A stretch of DNA of 24,274 nucleotides. Source: Anaerolineales bacterium. Its GTDB lineage: Bacteria; Chloroflexota; Anaerolineae; Anaerolineales; Villigracilaceae. The position numbers and the translations under genes are program-made. Shown one piece after another: positions 12,571-20,083 of this stretch. The notes below the pieces were generated by a model. The model saw only the letters and a program-made list of their open reading frames with translations, had not been told where the DNA came from and ran no database searches. Each line of letters begins with the position of its first letter. Position 1 is the stretch's first letter. The DNA lies in the NCBI GenBank assembly GCA_020634885.1, contig JACKAW010000013.1:1-24274 (forward strand), read 5' to 3'.

Positions 12571-13176
12571 TTGACCCGTGTAACCATCGTATCGCCAAAC
12601 CATGCTGTGCGTGTGAGGCTGCACCAAATGCTTGTTGGGCAGCCAACTATTCAAGTGACAGGTGAGGCGGTACGTCTTTCAGATGTAGATCCAGAAGAAA
12701 CCGAGGTGGCAGTGCTTGCCTCGGTTTCTTCTGTTCAAGCAAATGCCATTGGCGAAATCGGAATTCTTTTCCTGACCGATGATATTGAATTGGCAAGGTC
12801 ACTGCTCACGGCTGGCATCCACGGTTGGGGGGTATTATCGCCCGAAGTGGGGACGGAGGAACTCGCCGCAGGAATCGCCGCAGTGGGGGAAGGGCTTTGG
12901 GTGGGCTCCCCCGCCCTGGTCGAGGGGTTGATGCGTCTGCCAAAGGGCGGTGAAGGCACAGGGGAAGATGCGTTATCAGAGCCGCTCACTGCTCGGGAGA
13001 AGGAAGTCCTCCAACACATGGCAGAAGGCTTGGCAAATAAACAGATCGCGCTGGCGTTGGGCATTAGTGAACATACGGTCAAATTTCATCTCTCTGGGCT
13101 GTATGCAAAACTCGGCGCAGCCAGCCGCACCGAGGCTGTAAAACGCGGCATTGAATTGGGGTTGATCTCGTTGTAA
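12571..13176 (+). CDS. LuxR/NarL-type regulator with degenerate receiver
   Basis: A 201-residue protein shaped like a NarL-family response regulator. The C-terminal LuxR helix-turn-helix (about 137-200) is canonical: LTAREKEVLQHMAEGLANKQIA, split around residue 150, then SEHTVKFHLSGLYAKLG. The N-terminal part keeps receiver-like spacing (VTIVSPNHAVRVRL, ILFLTDDIELARSLLTAG), but the acidic pair is replaced by Ser-Pro (8-9), the phospho-acceptor region reads VAVLASVSS with no Asp, and the Lys position reads GVLSPE. Phosphorylation therefore looks impossible. It starts at TTG 12571 with AGGAG five bases upstream. No histidine kinase is nearby. It follows the HtrA gene closely. Confidence 0.85.
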   Translation: MTRVTIVSPNHAVRVRLHQMLVGQPTIQVTGEAVRLSDVDPEETEVAVLASVSSVQANAIGEIGILFLTDDIELARSLLTAGIHGWGVLSPEVGTEELAAGIAAVGEGLWVGSPALVEGLMRLPKGGEGTGEDALSEPLTAREKEVLQHMAEGLANKQIALALGISEHTVKFHLSGLYAKLGAASRTEAVKRGIELGLISL

Positions 13177-13216
13177 TTTCTTATTTGCTTGTAATGAAAA
13201 CGCAGAAGGGGGCGGG

Positions 13217-13222
13217 TACAAT
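13217..13222 (+). promoter_or_regulatory. -10 box placed for a leaderless start
   Basis: TACAAT is seven bases from the A of the cyclase ATG, so transcription would begin at or next to the start codon. There is no Shine-Dalgarno between them. A -35 is not evident. Confidence 0.5.
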
Positions 13223-13229
13223 AACGCGC

Positions 13230-15020
13230 ATGACCAAGGAATATCACTACAAATGGGAATGGGATCTTGAGGCTTCACCCGAAGCGCTCTGGACCTTTGT
13301 TTCAGACACGAATCGTTTTAACCGTGATACGGGTCTGCCGCCCATGCAATTGCTCGGCATTGAAAATGGCGCCAAGCGGGTAAAGTTCAAAATTCCCCTG
13401 CTTACTGTGATGTGGGATGAAGAACCCTTTGAGTGGACCTACCCCTACCGTTTTGGAATTTTGCGCCGCTATCATACAGGACCCTTAAAAGAAATGCGGG
13501 TAGATTGCCGCCTTGAACGGCGTGAAAATGGCACACACCTAACCTATGAAGTTTGGGCGGTTTCTAAAAATATATTGGGAGATCTGGCAATTCCATTGGG
13601 GATCGGGTTATATAGCGCAAAGCGATTTGGCGATGCCTTCAAAAAATATGAAGAGCTCGCCTCATCTCCCAATTTGGGGCTGGGTACCCGACCCGGGCAG
13701 TATCTTAGTCCGAATGCGCACATTCGGTTTGATATTTTTCGCAATCGTATGCCCAATGCAGACAACCCGACGATGGAGCATTTATATGCTTATCTTCAAA
13801 ATGCCGATGATCTTTCCATCCAACGTATGCGCCCATACGCCCTTGCTGATGGGTGGGGGCTTTCACGCCGCGTTGTGCTCGAAACATTTTTACAAGCCAC
13901 CCGCGAGGGGATGCTGGATATGTACTGGGATCTGCTCTGCCCCGCCTGCCGTGGTGTGGCAGAAGACCATAACCGCCTTGGCGATTTAAGCGGACATTCG
14001 CATTGTGATACCTGCCAGATCGATTTTGATGTTCACTTCGACCATAATGTGGAGGTCATCTTCCGCCCGAATCAGATCATCCGCAAGGTGGATGCCCAGG
14101 TGGAGTTTTGCGTGGGCAGTCCGCAGCGGCAACCGCATATCATTTTCTCTCTGGTGGTTCCGCCGCATGAGCAACTGCCATTTCATACGGTCTTGCAGGA
14201 TGGGCGCTATCGTTTGTCGGCTTCATCCATTGAAGGTTCGCAGGTATTGAAAGCTGATGCTGAAGGTCCTTCGACCCGTGATTTTCACGCGGATAAGATC
14301 GGCTGGTCGAGCGAGTTTTTGGCGGTTGGGCTTTCTCCGAAAATTCGGCTTTTCAACGACACAGACTTCTCACAAACCTTTCAACTGGAACGGGTGACAT
14401 GGTCTGATCAGGCGGCGACCGCGGCAGATGTGACTACGTTGCAGGTATTCCGTGATCTATTTTCCAGTGAAGTGTTGCGTACCGGCGAAGAAATATCCGT
14501 CGGCTCTTTAACTTTGTTATTCACAGACCTGCGAAATTCTACAAAGCTCTATCAAGAAATTGGTGATGCTCCCGCGTTTGGCAAGGTGCGCGAGCACTTT
14601 GATATTTTGGAAGAGGTGGTTGCCCGCGAAGATGGGGCTGTAGTAAAAACAATGGGCGATGCCGTGATGGCGGCTTTTCGCAGACCGGTTTCTGCCGTGC
14701 AGGCGATCTGGAACGTGCAAAAAGAATTGACCGCACGCGGGGTTCCGCCTTTGAGTATTAAGGTGGGCATTCATCACGGTCCATGCATTGTGGTCAATTT
14801 GAACGACAGGTTGGATTATTTCGGCTCGACGGTGAATGTGGCGGCGCGTTTGCCTCATTTTTCGAGCGGTGGTGAGCTAATTCTCTCTGCGGATATTCGC
14901 AACGACCCTGAGGTTAATCAGTTTCTTGAAGAACACGCCGCGCCGAATTCGATCACCCGCTTTCAAGGCGAGGTGCGCGGATACAGTCCCTCAATGGATA
15001 TGTGGCGAGTGAAGATATAA
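13230..15020 (+). CDS. Class III nucleotide cyclase with SRPBCC-like and zinc-ribbon domains
   Basis: A 596-residue cytoplasmic protein. Residues 1-145 resemble an SRPBCC/polyketide-cyclase fold (DLEASPEALWTFVSDTNRF). A helical middle part (about 150-235) and a zinc-ribbon pattern (C237/C240 and C259/C262) follow. A beta-rich region spans 270-395. The C-terminal catalytic domain (about 424-590) has metal-binding Asp433 (LLFTDLRNST) and Asp477 (KTMGDAVMAAF). Lys473 and Asp529 suggest ATP as substrate, and Asn536/Arg540 (TVNVAAR) are present. The middle may be the DUF5939-type region I associate with such cyclases; this needs a profile search. I start at ATG 13230; the longer frame begins at a TTG within 10 bases of the upstream stop and lacks homology. 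Confidence 0.88.
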   Translation: MTKEYHYKWEWDLEASPEALWTFVSDTNRFNRDTGLPPMQLLGIENGAKRVKFKIPLLTVMWDEEPFEWTYPYRFGILRRYHTGPLKEMRVDCRLERRENGTHLTYEVWAVSKNILGDLAIPLGIGLYSAKRFGDAFKKYEELASSPNLGLGTRPGQYLSPNAHIRFDIFRNRMPNADNPTMEHLYAYLQNADDLSIQRMRPYALADGWGLSRRVVLETFLQATREGMLDMYWDLLCPACRGVAEDHNRLGDLSGHSHCDTCQIDFDVHFDHNVEVIFRPNQIIRKVDAQVEFCVGSPQRQPHIIFSLVVPPHEQLPFHTVLQDGRYRLSASSIEGSQVLKADAEGPSTRDFHADKIGWSSEFLAVGLSPKIRLFNDTDFSQTFQLERVTWSDQAATAADVTTLQVFRDLFSSEVLRTGEEISVGSLTLLFTDLRNSTKLYQEIGDAPAFGKVREHFDILEEVVAREDGAVVKTMGDAVMAAFRRPVSAVQAIWNVQKELTARGVPPLSIKVGIHHGPCIVVNLNDRLDYFGSTVNVAARLPHFSSGGELILSADIRNDPEVNQFLEEHAAPNSITRFQGEVRGYSPSMDMWRVKI

Positions 15021-15055
15021 AAAAGACGCCGAGTTTACCACTCGGCGTCTTTTTT
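15019..15055. terminator. Bidirectional terminator between cyclase and DUF4349 gene
   Basis: A6-GACGCCGAGT, loop TTACC, then ACTCGGCGTC-T6: a 16-bp symmetric stem with A and T runs on opposite sides. It can stop both convergent genes. Confidence 0.93.
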
Positions 15056-15057
15056 GT

Positions 15058-16002
15058 TTATGAGGGTTTCCCCGTTTTACGGGTGACCCATTTGATGATC
15101 AGCCAGATGATCAAAGCGGGCGGGGCAAAGATCGGCACGAGTACCAACAGGAACCAGATCAACAGGTCGATGATGCCCTGATAGGCTTTTGTCAGCGTTT
15201 CCCATGCGTTGCCCACGGTTTCACCAGGCTGCCAGCCTTTTGGTTCAGGGGTGGGGGTGGGTTCGATCTCTGGCAATTCTGGCTCAATGGTAACGGTGAT
15301 GGTGGAATAGGAAGAGCGGTCTTGCAGGTAGTTAATGCGTCCCTTGGTTTCTTCGATCTGGCGTTCGATCTCAGAAAGCTGCTGGTTGATTCGCAGGGCT
15401 TCATCCACGGTTTGGGCATCTTCAAGGAAGGATTGGATGCGGTCGCGGGTGGCTTCAAGGTTGATGAGTTGCGATTGCAGGTCTACATATTGGTCGGTTA
15501 CATCCTCGCCTGAGGCGGTTTCATCCAACACTTCCAATGAAATTCCGCGCAGACGGTTAAGAGTCCGTTCGAACGATTCGACCGGTACGCCCATGGTGAG
15601 AGTGGCGTATTTGTAATTCTTGCCATCGAGGTGGGCTTGGTTCCACACCCGCGAGCTGATAATGTACCCGCCGCTATCGCTGACAATCTGGGTCAGTCTA
15701 TCCATTGCTTGGTCTGAGTCTTCGACCAGCAGGCGCATGTCTGCGCTTTTGATGATGAGGTGGGTGGTGACGGCAATGTTTTCAGTGGAGCCGGTTTCGT
15801 ACACCGACCCATCTTGAATGGCAGACTTTGCGGCGGCTTCTCCTTCGGCTGGCATGGCGGGAGCCATATCGGCAGATTGTTCGGGCAGCAATTCTTCTGC
15901 GTACATGGCGGCAGGAGCTTCTACGGCGGGTGATCCGCAGGCATTTAGGATGGTGACCCCCAACAATACGAACATGGCTAACAGGGTGGTGCGTGGTTTC
16001 AT
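15058..16002 (-). CDS. DUF4349-domain lipoprotein
   Basis: A 314-residue predicted lipoprotein. The signal peptide ends in lipobox LNAC with Cys22. A low-complexity acidic Ala/Pro/Met linker (about 25-65) follows. The DUF4349 domain (about 80-240) has ADMRLLVEDSDQAMDRLTQIV, GGYIISSRV and DVTDQYVDLQSQLINLEAT, then a coiled coil (about 180-225). A Pro-rich stretch (TPTPEPKG) leads to a C-terminal transmembrane helix (about 283-306) with a basic tail. It is thus tethered at both ends, with the domain outside the membrane. ATG 16002 is preceded by GGAGGAAG. Function unknown; the family is common in Gram-positives and Chloroflexota. A TACAAT at 16022-16027 may be its -10 box. Confidence 0.88.
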   Translation of the reverse strand: MKPRTTLLAMFVLLGVTILNACGSPAVEAPAAMYAEELLPEQSADMAPAMPAEGEAAAKSAIQDGSVYETGSTENIAVTTHLIIKSADMRLLVEDSDQAMDRLTQIVSDSGGYIISSRVWNQAHLDGKNYKYATLTMGVPVESFERTLNRLRGISLEVLDETASGEDVTDQYVDLQSQLINLEATRDRIQSFLEDAQTVDEALRINQQLSEIERQIEETKGRINYLQDRSSYSTITVTIEPELPEIEPTPTPEPKGWQPGETVGNAWETLTKAYQGIIDLLIWFLLVLVPIFAPPALIIWLIIKWVTRKTGKPS

Positions 16003-16021
16003 TTCTTCCTCCGTTTGAAAG

Positions 16022-16027
16022 ATTGTA
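16022..16027 (-). promoter_or_regulatory. Possible -10 box of the DUF4349 gene
   Basis: TACAAT on the - strand puts the transcription start near 16015, about 13 bases before ATG, leaving room only for the ribosome binding site. The -35 is not convincing. Confidence 0.4.
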
Positions 16028-16090
16028 TTTTTGGCGTTGAGTAAGTGACGAAAGCACGGCTGATTTAGTTCCTCAATTAAGGGAGCAAAT

Positions 16091-16131
16091 AAAAAGTCCG
16101 CACAGATTCGATGTATCTGTGCGGACTTTTT
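16091..16131 (-). terminator. Intrinsic terminator after the Nudix gene
   Basis: A perfect 17-bp stem (core AGTCCGCACAGAT/ATCTGTGCGGACT) with a seven-base loop and A/T runs on both sides. It lies downstream of the Nudix stop on the - strand and upstream of the DUF4349 promoter, so it separates the two units. Confidence 0.9.
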
Positions 16132-16184
16132 TTAGTTATCGGTTTCGTTTATCTGTGGCTAAGAACTGCCACTCATTCTTTATA

Positions 16185-16631
16185 TTATCTATGAACCTCT
16201 TCATGGATCGTTGCCGGGTTTCCCCATCCATCTGCGTGCGATTTTGCTGTTAACTCTGCCAACCCGCGTGGAACCACATTCTTAACCAGAATCTCTTCCA
16301 ATGGCATCCAGATCGGGTTATATGTGCCGTGTGCGGGGTCCACTTCACCGTATTCTTCGCCTGTGCCGGTGCCAAATTCTCCATCGACCCAATCAACCAG
16401 AAAGTAGACCTGATCGCGCCTGCCCTCGCGTAAAATGGTGGCGGCTTTTTGAACGATCTTTACGCGAATGCCCAGTTCTTCTTCCGCCTCACGGATGGCA
16501 GCCTGTTCATCGCTTTCACCTTTATCTACTCCGCCGCCGGGGAAGGCGAAGTAATGCCGTCCCTGCCGATGACGTTCGATCAACGCAAGTTTGCCTTCGT
16601 GAATAAGAATGATCCCTGCCCGCTTTCGCAT
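16185..16631 (-). CDS. Nudix hydrolase
   Basis: A 148-residue pyrophosphohydrolase. The Nudix box is complete: G33-x5-E39-x7-R47-E-A-E-E-E-L-G-I55, which binds Mg2+ for cleavage of nucleoside-diphosphate-linked substrates. The N-terminal strand (AGIILIHEGKLALIERHR) and HYFAFPGGG are typical of MutT/NUDT-type enzymes. The substrate cannot be told from sequence. ATG 16631 has AAAGGAG nine bases upstream. It lies after the ribF terminator and has its own terminator, so it is probably monocistronic. Confidence 0.9.
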   Translation of the reverse strand: MRKRAGIILIHEGKLALIERHRQGRHYFAFPGGGVDKGESDEQAAIREAEEELGIRVKIVQKAATILREGRRDQVYFLVDWVDGEFGTGTGEEYGEVDPAHGTYNPIWMPLEEILVKNVVPRGLAELTAKSHADGWGNPATIHEEVHR

Positions 16632-16660
16632 GTTGTAACCGCTCCTTTTGTAGTGGTGAT

Positions 16661-16681
16661 AAAAAATCGGGCTGAAAGCCC
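16661..16681 (-). terminator. Weak intrinsic terminator after ribF
   Basis: On the - strand GGGCT, loop TTC, AGCCC is followed by GA and six T's. The stem is only five pairs, but the position right after the ribF stop and the T-run fit a terminator. Confidence 0.6.
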
Positions 16682-16688
16682 CACTATA

Positions 16689-17609
16689 TTACTGGCTCAA
16701 AATGGTTCTTGTTTGATCTACATCTTCATGGATTTGTTTAATGAGCGCTTCCACAGTGGTGTAACGAATCTCATCTCTTAATCGCACCATAAATTCAAGG
16801 GTCATGCTTTCGCCGTAAATATCACGGTCAAAATCCAGTAAATAGGCTTCGAGGCTGGGTATTTGTCGTTCGGGGGTGAAGGTGGGGTTCAAACCGATAT
16901 TTGTCGCCGCCATAAAACGTTCATTGCCCAGGCGTGCCCAGCAGGCGTAAATTCCATTGGGCGGGGTTGCCTTGGTTTTGGCGTAATCCACATTGGCTGT
17001 GGGGAAGTTGATGGTCTTGCCGCGCCCTGCCCCATGAATGACTTCTCCGCTCATAGAATAGGGATAGCCAAGAAGTTTCGCCGCTTCTTGCATATTGCCG
17101 GTGGCTACCAGTTTTCGTATTTCGGTGGATGAGATCACGCCGCTTTCGTCGCTGAGGGCTGGGATCACTTCCACGCTGTAGCCTAGTTCCGAGCCGATCT
17201 CGGCTAATCGGGGCGCATTGCCTTCCCGTCCCTTGCCGAGGGCGAAATCATACCCAATGAGCAGGTGACTCATGCCTAAACGAGCTTTCAGACGAGACAT
17301 ATACTCATGGGCAGGGACAGTTGAAAGGTCGGGGGTGAAGCGTTGGGTGACGACAACATCCACGCCGAGCGCTCCCAGCAAATCTGCGCGTTCATCGGGT
17401 GTGGTCAAGCATCGAATTTCCCTGCCTGTCAACACCGATGCCGGGTGTGGTTCAAAGGTTAGCACAGCGGCGGGCACGTTTTGGGCATGTGCGTTCTGAA
17501 CCAGTTGTTGGATGATCTCACAATGTCCGCGATGAACGCCATCGAATACGCCGATGGTGAGGTGTGAATTTTTGAGGTTAATTTCTTCGAGGGAGTGAAA
17601 ATGCTGCAT
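16689..17609 (-). CDS. ribF: Bifunctional riboflavin kinase/FAD synthetase
   Basis: A 306-residue RibF that makes FMN and then FAD. The N-terminal adenylyltransferase domain has TIGVFDGVHRGHCEI (17-31) with the GxFDGVHxGH nucleotide motif. The C-terminal kinase domain has GRGKTINFPTANV and NGIYACWARLG, with ATNIGLNPTF further on. Length is normal. The first ATG (17609) is needed for the family N-terminus. It has no Shine-Dalgarno, and it sits at the edge of the hairpin that follows truB. It is last in the nusA-infB-truB-ribF order. Confidence 0.95.
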   Translation of the reverse strand: MQHFHSLEEINLKNSHLTIGVFDGVHRGHCEIIQQLVQNAHAQNVPAAVLTFEPHPASVLTGREIRCLTTPDERADLLGALGVDVVVTQRFTPDLSTVPAHEYMSRLKARLGMSHLLIGYDFALGKGREGNAPRLAEIGSELGYSVEVIPALSDESGVISSTEIRKLVATGNMQEAAKLLGYPYSMSGEVIHGAGRGKTINFPTANVDYAKTKATPPNGIYACWARLGNERFMAATNIGLNPTFTPERQIPSLEAYLLDFDRDIYGESMTLEFMVRLRDEIRYTTVEALIKQIHEDVDQTRTILSQ

Positions 17610-17645
17610 AAAATAAAGCCGCCTTTAACGGCGGCTTTATTTTAT
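17608..17645 (-). terminator. Terminator-like hairpin between truB and ribF
   Basis: GCCGCC/GGCGGC with flanking AAAATAAA/TTTATTTT makes a 14-16-bp stem around a six-base loop. It lies 22 bases after the truB stop. On the - strand the trailing TTTATTTT runs directly into the ribF ATG, so termination here would cut ribF off. Confidence 0.8.
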
Positions 17646-17666
17646 CATTTTGAATACGGCGGGCGG

Positions 17667-18596
17667 TTAATCTGAAGTGAAGAAAACTTTCTTGGGCTGC
17701 CATTCTTTCGAGCCATCTTCAGGGTTTTCCATTTGAACCATGAGGGCTACGAGTTCGCCCTGGGTGCTTACTCCGCGCACTTTTTCGTGGACGAGGTCTT
17801 CAGCTTTTGCCTTGACACGGTGTCCGTGGCGGATGGCTTCCACTTCGTCGGGGTTGAGTTCCACGGCGTGCCAGTCGCCGAGTGCTTCGGCGGCAGGGAT
17901 GAGGTACTGATACCAATTACCAGCGGTGAAGGCTTCTTGCAGTTTTCGCAGGGGCACGGCATCGCGCAGGGTGAACTTTCCGCTTTTGGTTCGGCGCAGC
18001 CCAACGAGGAAGGCGCCGCAGCCCAGTTTTTTGCCAAGGTCATTTGCCAGTGAGCGGACATAGGTGCCGGATGAGCAGTGAACATCGATGACCACTTCGG
18101 GGGTAGTCCACTCTAAAATTTCGAGGTGGTGAACGGTGATGGTGCGGGGTTCAAGTTCCACTTCTTCGCCTTTGCGTGCCATTTCGTAGGCTTTGCGTCC
18201 CTGCACTTTGACCGCTGAGTAGGGGGGCGGGGTTTGTTCGATCTCGCCGACAAATGTTTGCAATGCGGCTTCAAATTCTGCTTCGGTGATGTTGGACGGG
18301 TCTTTGGTGGGGGTGAATTTTCCTTCGGCATCGTAGGTATCGGTTGTGCCGCCCAAACGGATGACTGCCTGATACCTTTTATCTGACGCGGAAACATATT
18401 CACTTAAGCGGACGGCGGGACCTACTAAAATGACGAGTACGCCAGAGGCGCGCGGGTCTAGTGTGCCGGTGTGTCCGGCGCGGCGAAGGTTGGTGCCGTT
18501 TCGAATGGCTTGTACAACATCGTGCGATGTCATGCCGACGGGTTTGTCGATTACGAGTGCGCCAGAGATGGCGTTCTTAATATCCTGACTGTTCAT
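17667..18596 (-). CDS. truB: tRNA pseudouridine(55) synthase
   Basis: A 309-residue TruB, which modifies U55 in the T-loop of tRNAs. The catalytic Asp47 is in GHTGTLDPRASGVL. The N-terminal GALVIDKPVGMTSHDVV, the middle QTPPPYSAVKVQGRKAYEMAR and VHCSSGTYVRSLANDLG are all family signatures. A C-terminal PUA-like extension (about 240-309) is present. ATG 18596 follows AGGAGGAA by about eight bases. It lies downstream of nrnA and upstream of ribF, the usual neighbours. Confidence 0.96.
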   Translation of the reverse strand: MNSQDIKNAISGALVIDKPVGMTSHDVVQAIRNGTNLRRAGHTGTLDPRASGVLVILVGPAVRLSEYVSASDKRYQAVIRLGGTTDTYDAEGKFTPTKDPSNITEAEFEAALQTFVGEIEQTPPPYSAVKVQGRKAYEMARKGEEVELEPRTITVHHLEILEWTTPEVVIDVHCSSGTYVRSLANDLGKKLGCGAFLVGLRRTKSGKFTLRDAVPLRKLQEAFTAGNWYQYLIPAAEALGDWHAVELNPDEVEAIRHGHRVKAKAEDLVHEKVRGVSTQGELVALMVQMENPEDGSKEWQPKKVFFTSD

Positions 18597-18684
18597 TGAA
18601 GGATTCCTCCTGAGTTGTTATTCTTCATTAAATTATTGCACAAAACATTATTTTTTTTGAATACTGATATGGTACTGTATTAAC

Positions 18685-19641
18685 TTACAAATTCAATAGT
18701 TCTTTGGTCTTTTTTAGAACTTCGGGCTGAATTTCTGCGAGGGTCCCCTCGATATCTGCTCCTGCGGCTGCGGCATGACCGCCGCCTTTGAAATATTTTG
18801 CAACGGGTGAAACATCGATATCTGGCTGTAAAGCACGCCAGGAGATCTTTACGTGGTGGTCGCTTTGTTCGACAAAAACCATCCCAACCTTGTTGCCGTC
18901 AATGGCTGAGATCATGTTGATGAGGTCTGCATCGTCATTGCCGCCATAGCCTGCGGACTTTCGATCTGCAAGGGTGAGGGTTCCCCAAACGATGCCGCTT
19001 TCACTTTGAAGGCTTGAAAGCCCTGCGCCCCAATATTTGGCAGCCGGAAATGATTTTCGTACAAGCGACTGCATGTAGATTTCGGGCAGGTCTATGCCTG
19101 CTTCCATTAGTGCGGCAGACTGTCGCAGCGCTTCTGGGGTGACGTTGGATGTACGAAAGCCGAGGGTATCGGTCAGGATGCCGGTGAGCAATGCCGCGGC
19201 GATGGGCTTTGTGATGGTCAAGCCCCATGCAGGCAGGTAATTGGTGAGGATGGCTGCCGTGGCAACTTCATCTGCTTCTATTAAGTTGAGCTTGCCGAAT
19301 TTTTCGTTGGTTTTGTGATGGTCAATATTGATATCAGGTTGACCAAAGTTTTCAAAAATTTTCCCCGTGCGTTTGAAATCTGCGCAATCTACTGTGATGA
19401 ATGTATCGTGGTCGCCGCTGGGTTCTTTGCGTATCAATTCGCTTCCTTCAAGGAATTTGAACGAGGCGGGCGCTCCATCCACAAGGATCATTTCGACAGT
19501 TTTGCCTGCGTCTTTCAGGGCAAGACCCAACCCCAGCAGTGAGCCGATGGCATCACCATCGGGACGTACGTGCGATGCTATGACCACCTTTTTTGCATCG
19601 GCTATTCGATTTTTAATCTCCCCTGAGATTTGATTATTCAC
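18685..19641 (-). CDS. nrnA: DHH/DHHA1 phosphoesterase, NrnA-like nanoRNase
   Basis: A 318-residue DHH-family enzyme. Metal-binding motifs are SHVRPDGDAIGS (H24, D28, D30), VDCAD (D85) and NIDHHKTNEKFG (D107, H108, H109). The C-terminal DHHA1 domain has KISWRALQPDIDVSPVAK and the GGGH motif. NrnA degrades 2-5-nt RNA and 3'-phosphoadenosine 5'-phosphate; its place between rbfA and truB is conserved in Gram-positives. Translation starts at GTG 19641 with GGAG eight bases upstream. Confidence 0.93.
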   Translation of the reverse strand: MNNQISGEIKNRIADAKKVVIASHVRPDGDAIGSLLGLGLALKDAGKTVEMILVDGAPASFKFLEGSELIRKEPSGDHDTFITVDCADFKRTGKIFENFGQPDINIDHHKTNEKFGKLNLIEADEVATAAILTNYLPAWGLTITKPIAAALLTGILTDTLGFRTSNVTPEALRQSAALMEAGIDLPEIYMQSLVRKSFPAAKYWGAGLSSLQSESGIVWGTLTLADRKSAGYGGNDDADLINMISAIDGNKVGMVFVEQSDHHVKISWRALQPDIDVSPVAKYFKGGGHAAAAGADIEGTLAEIQPEVLKKTKELLNL

Positions 19642-19669
19642 TATGGTTTCTCCACTATTCTAAAAATAG

Positions 19670-20020
19670 TTATTTTTTATTTCTTAACTCTGCCAGCAAT
19701 TTTTCAATGTGATCTGCGTTTTCGGGAGTGGGGTCCCAAAAAAATCTAAGCTTGGGGAAAGTTCGTAATTCCACCCGGGCAGATAATGCGCGGCGCAGGA
19801 AACCCGATGCAGATTCAAGCCCTGCCAAGACTTCAACTGAACGTTCGGCGCCTTCAATTGCAGAAACATACACCTCTGCATAGGCAAGCTCACGGTCGAT
19901 CTTAATATCCGTGACGAAAACCTGCCTGAGGCGCGGGTCGTTAATTTCATGGATCAGCAGCTCTGAAAGCTCCTGCTGAACACGATCTTCAATTCTTTTT
20001 ATTCTTATTCCAGATGGCAT
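19670..20020 (-). CDS. rbfA: 30S ribosome-binding factor A
   Basis: A 116-residue KH-fold protein required for late 16S rRNA maturation. Typical stretches are RIKRIEDRVQQELSELL, INDPRLRQVFVTDIKID and the C-terminal LRFFWDPTPENADHIEKLL. I start at ATG 20020 (MPSGIRIKR); a TTG 12 bases earlier is the alternative. Neither has a Shine-Dalgarno, because the upstream DNA consists of TTGGTNATTGGT-like repeats and an inverted repeat. It follows infB, as usual. Confidence 0.94.
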   Translation of the reverse strand: MPSGIRIKRIEDRVQQELSELLIHEINDPRLRQVFVTDIKIDRELAYAEVYVSAIEGAERSVEVLAGLESASGFLRRALSARVELRTFPKLRFFWDPTPENADHIEKLLAELRNKK

Positions 20021-20044
20021 ACCAATTACCAATGACCAATACCC
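20018..20044. repeat. Short tandem-like ACCAATnACCAAT tract
   Basis: ACCAATTACCAATGACCAATACCC is an imperfect six- to seven-base repeat overlapping the rbfA start region. It replaces the place where a ribosome binding site would be expected. Confidence 0.55.
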
Positions 20045-20074
20045 AATTACTCGTAAATTGTAATTGGGTATTGG
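20036..20074. repeat. Perfect 15-bp inverted repeat between infB and rbfA
   Basis: CCAATACCCAATTAC, a nine-base loop, then its exact reverse complement. As RNA it would form a stable hairpin about 15 bases upstream of the rbfA start. There is no terminal T-run on the coding strand, so termination is unlikely. Confidence 0.7.
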
Positions 20075-20083
20075 ATATTATTT

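Noticed and set aside
18642..18682. T-run and weak inverted repeat (AATAC...GTATT) between nrnA and truB
   Set aside because: The T-run is on the wrong strand for a terminator of this operon and the stem is only five bases.
19651..19678. ACTATT/AATAGT hairpin followed by T's near the nrnA start
   Set aside because: The orientation would terminate + strand transcription, where no gene is present; the stem is short and AT-only.
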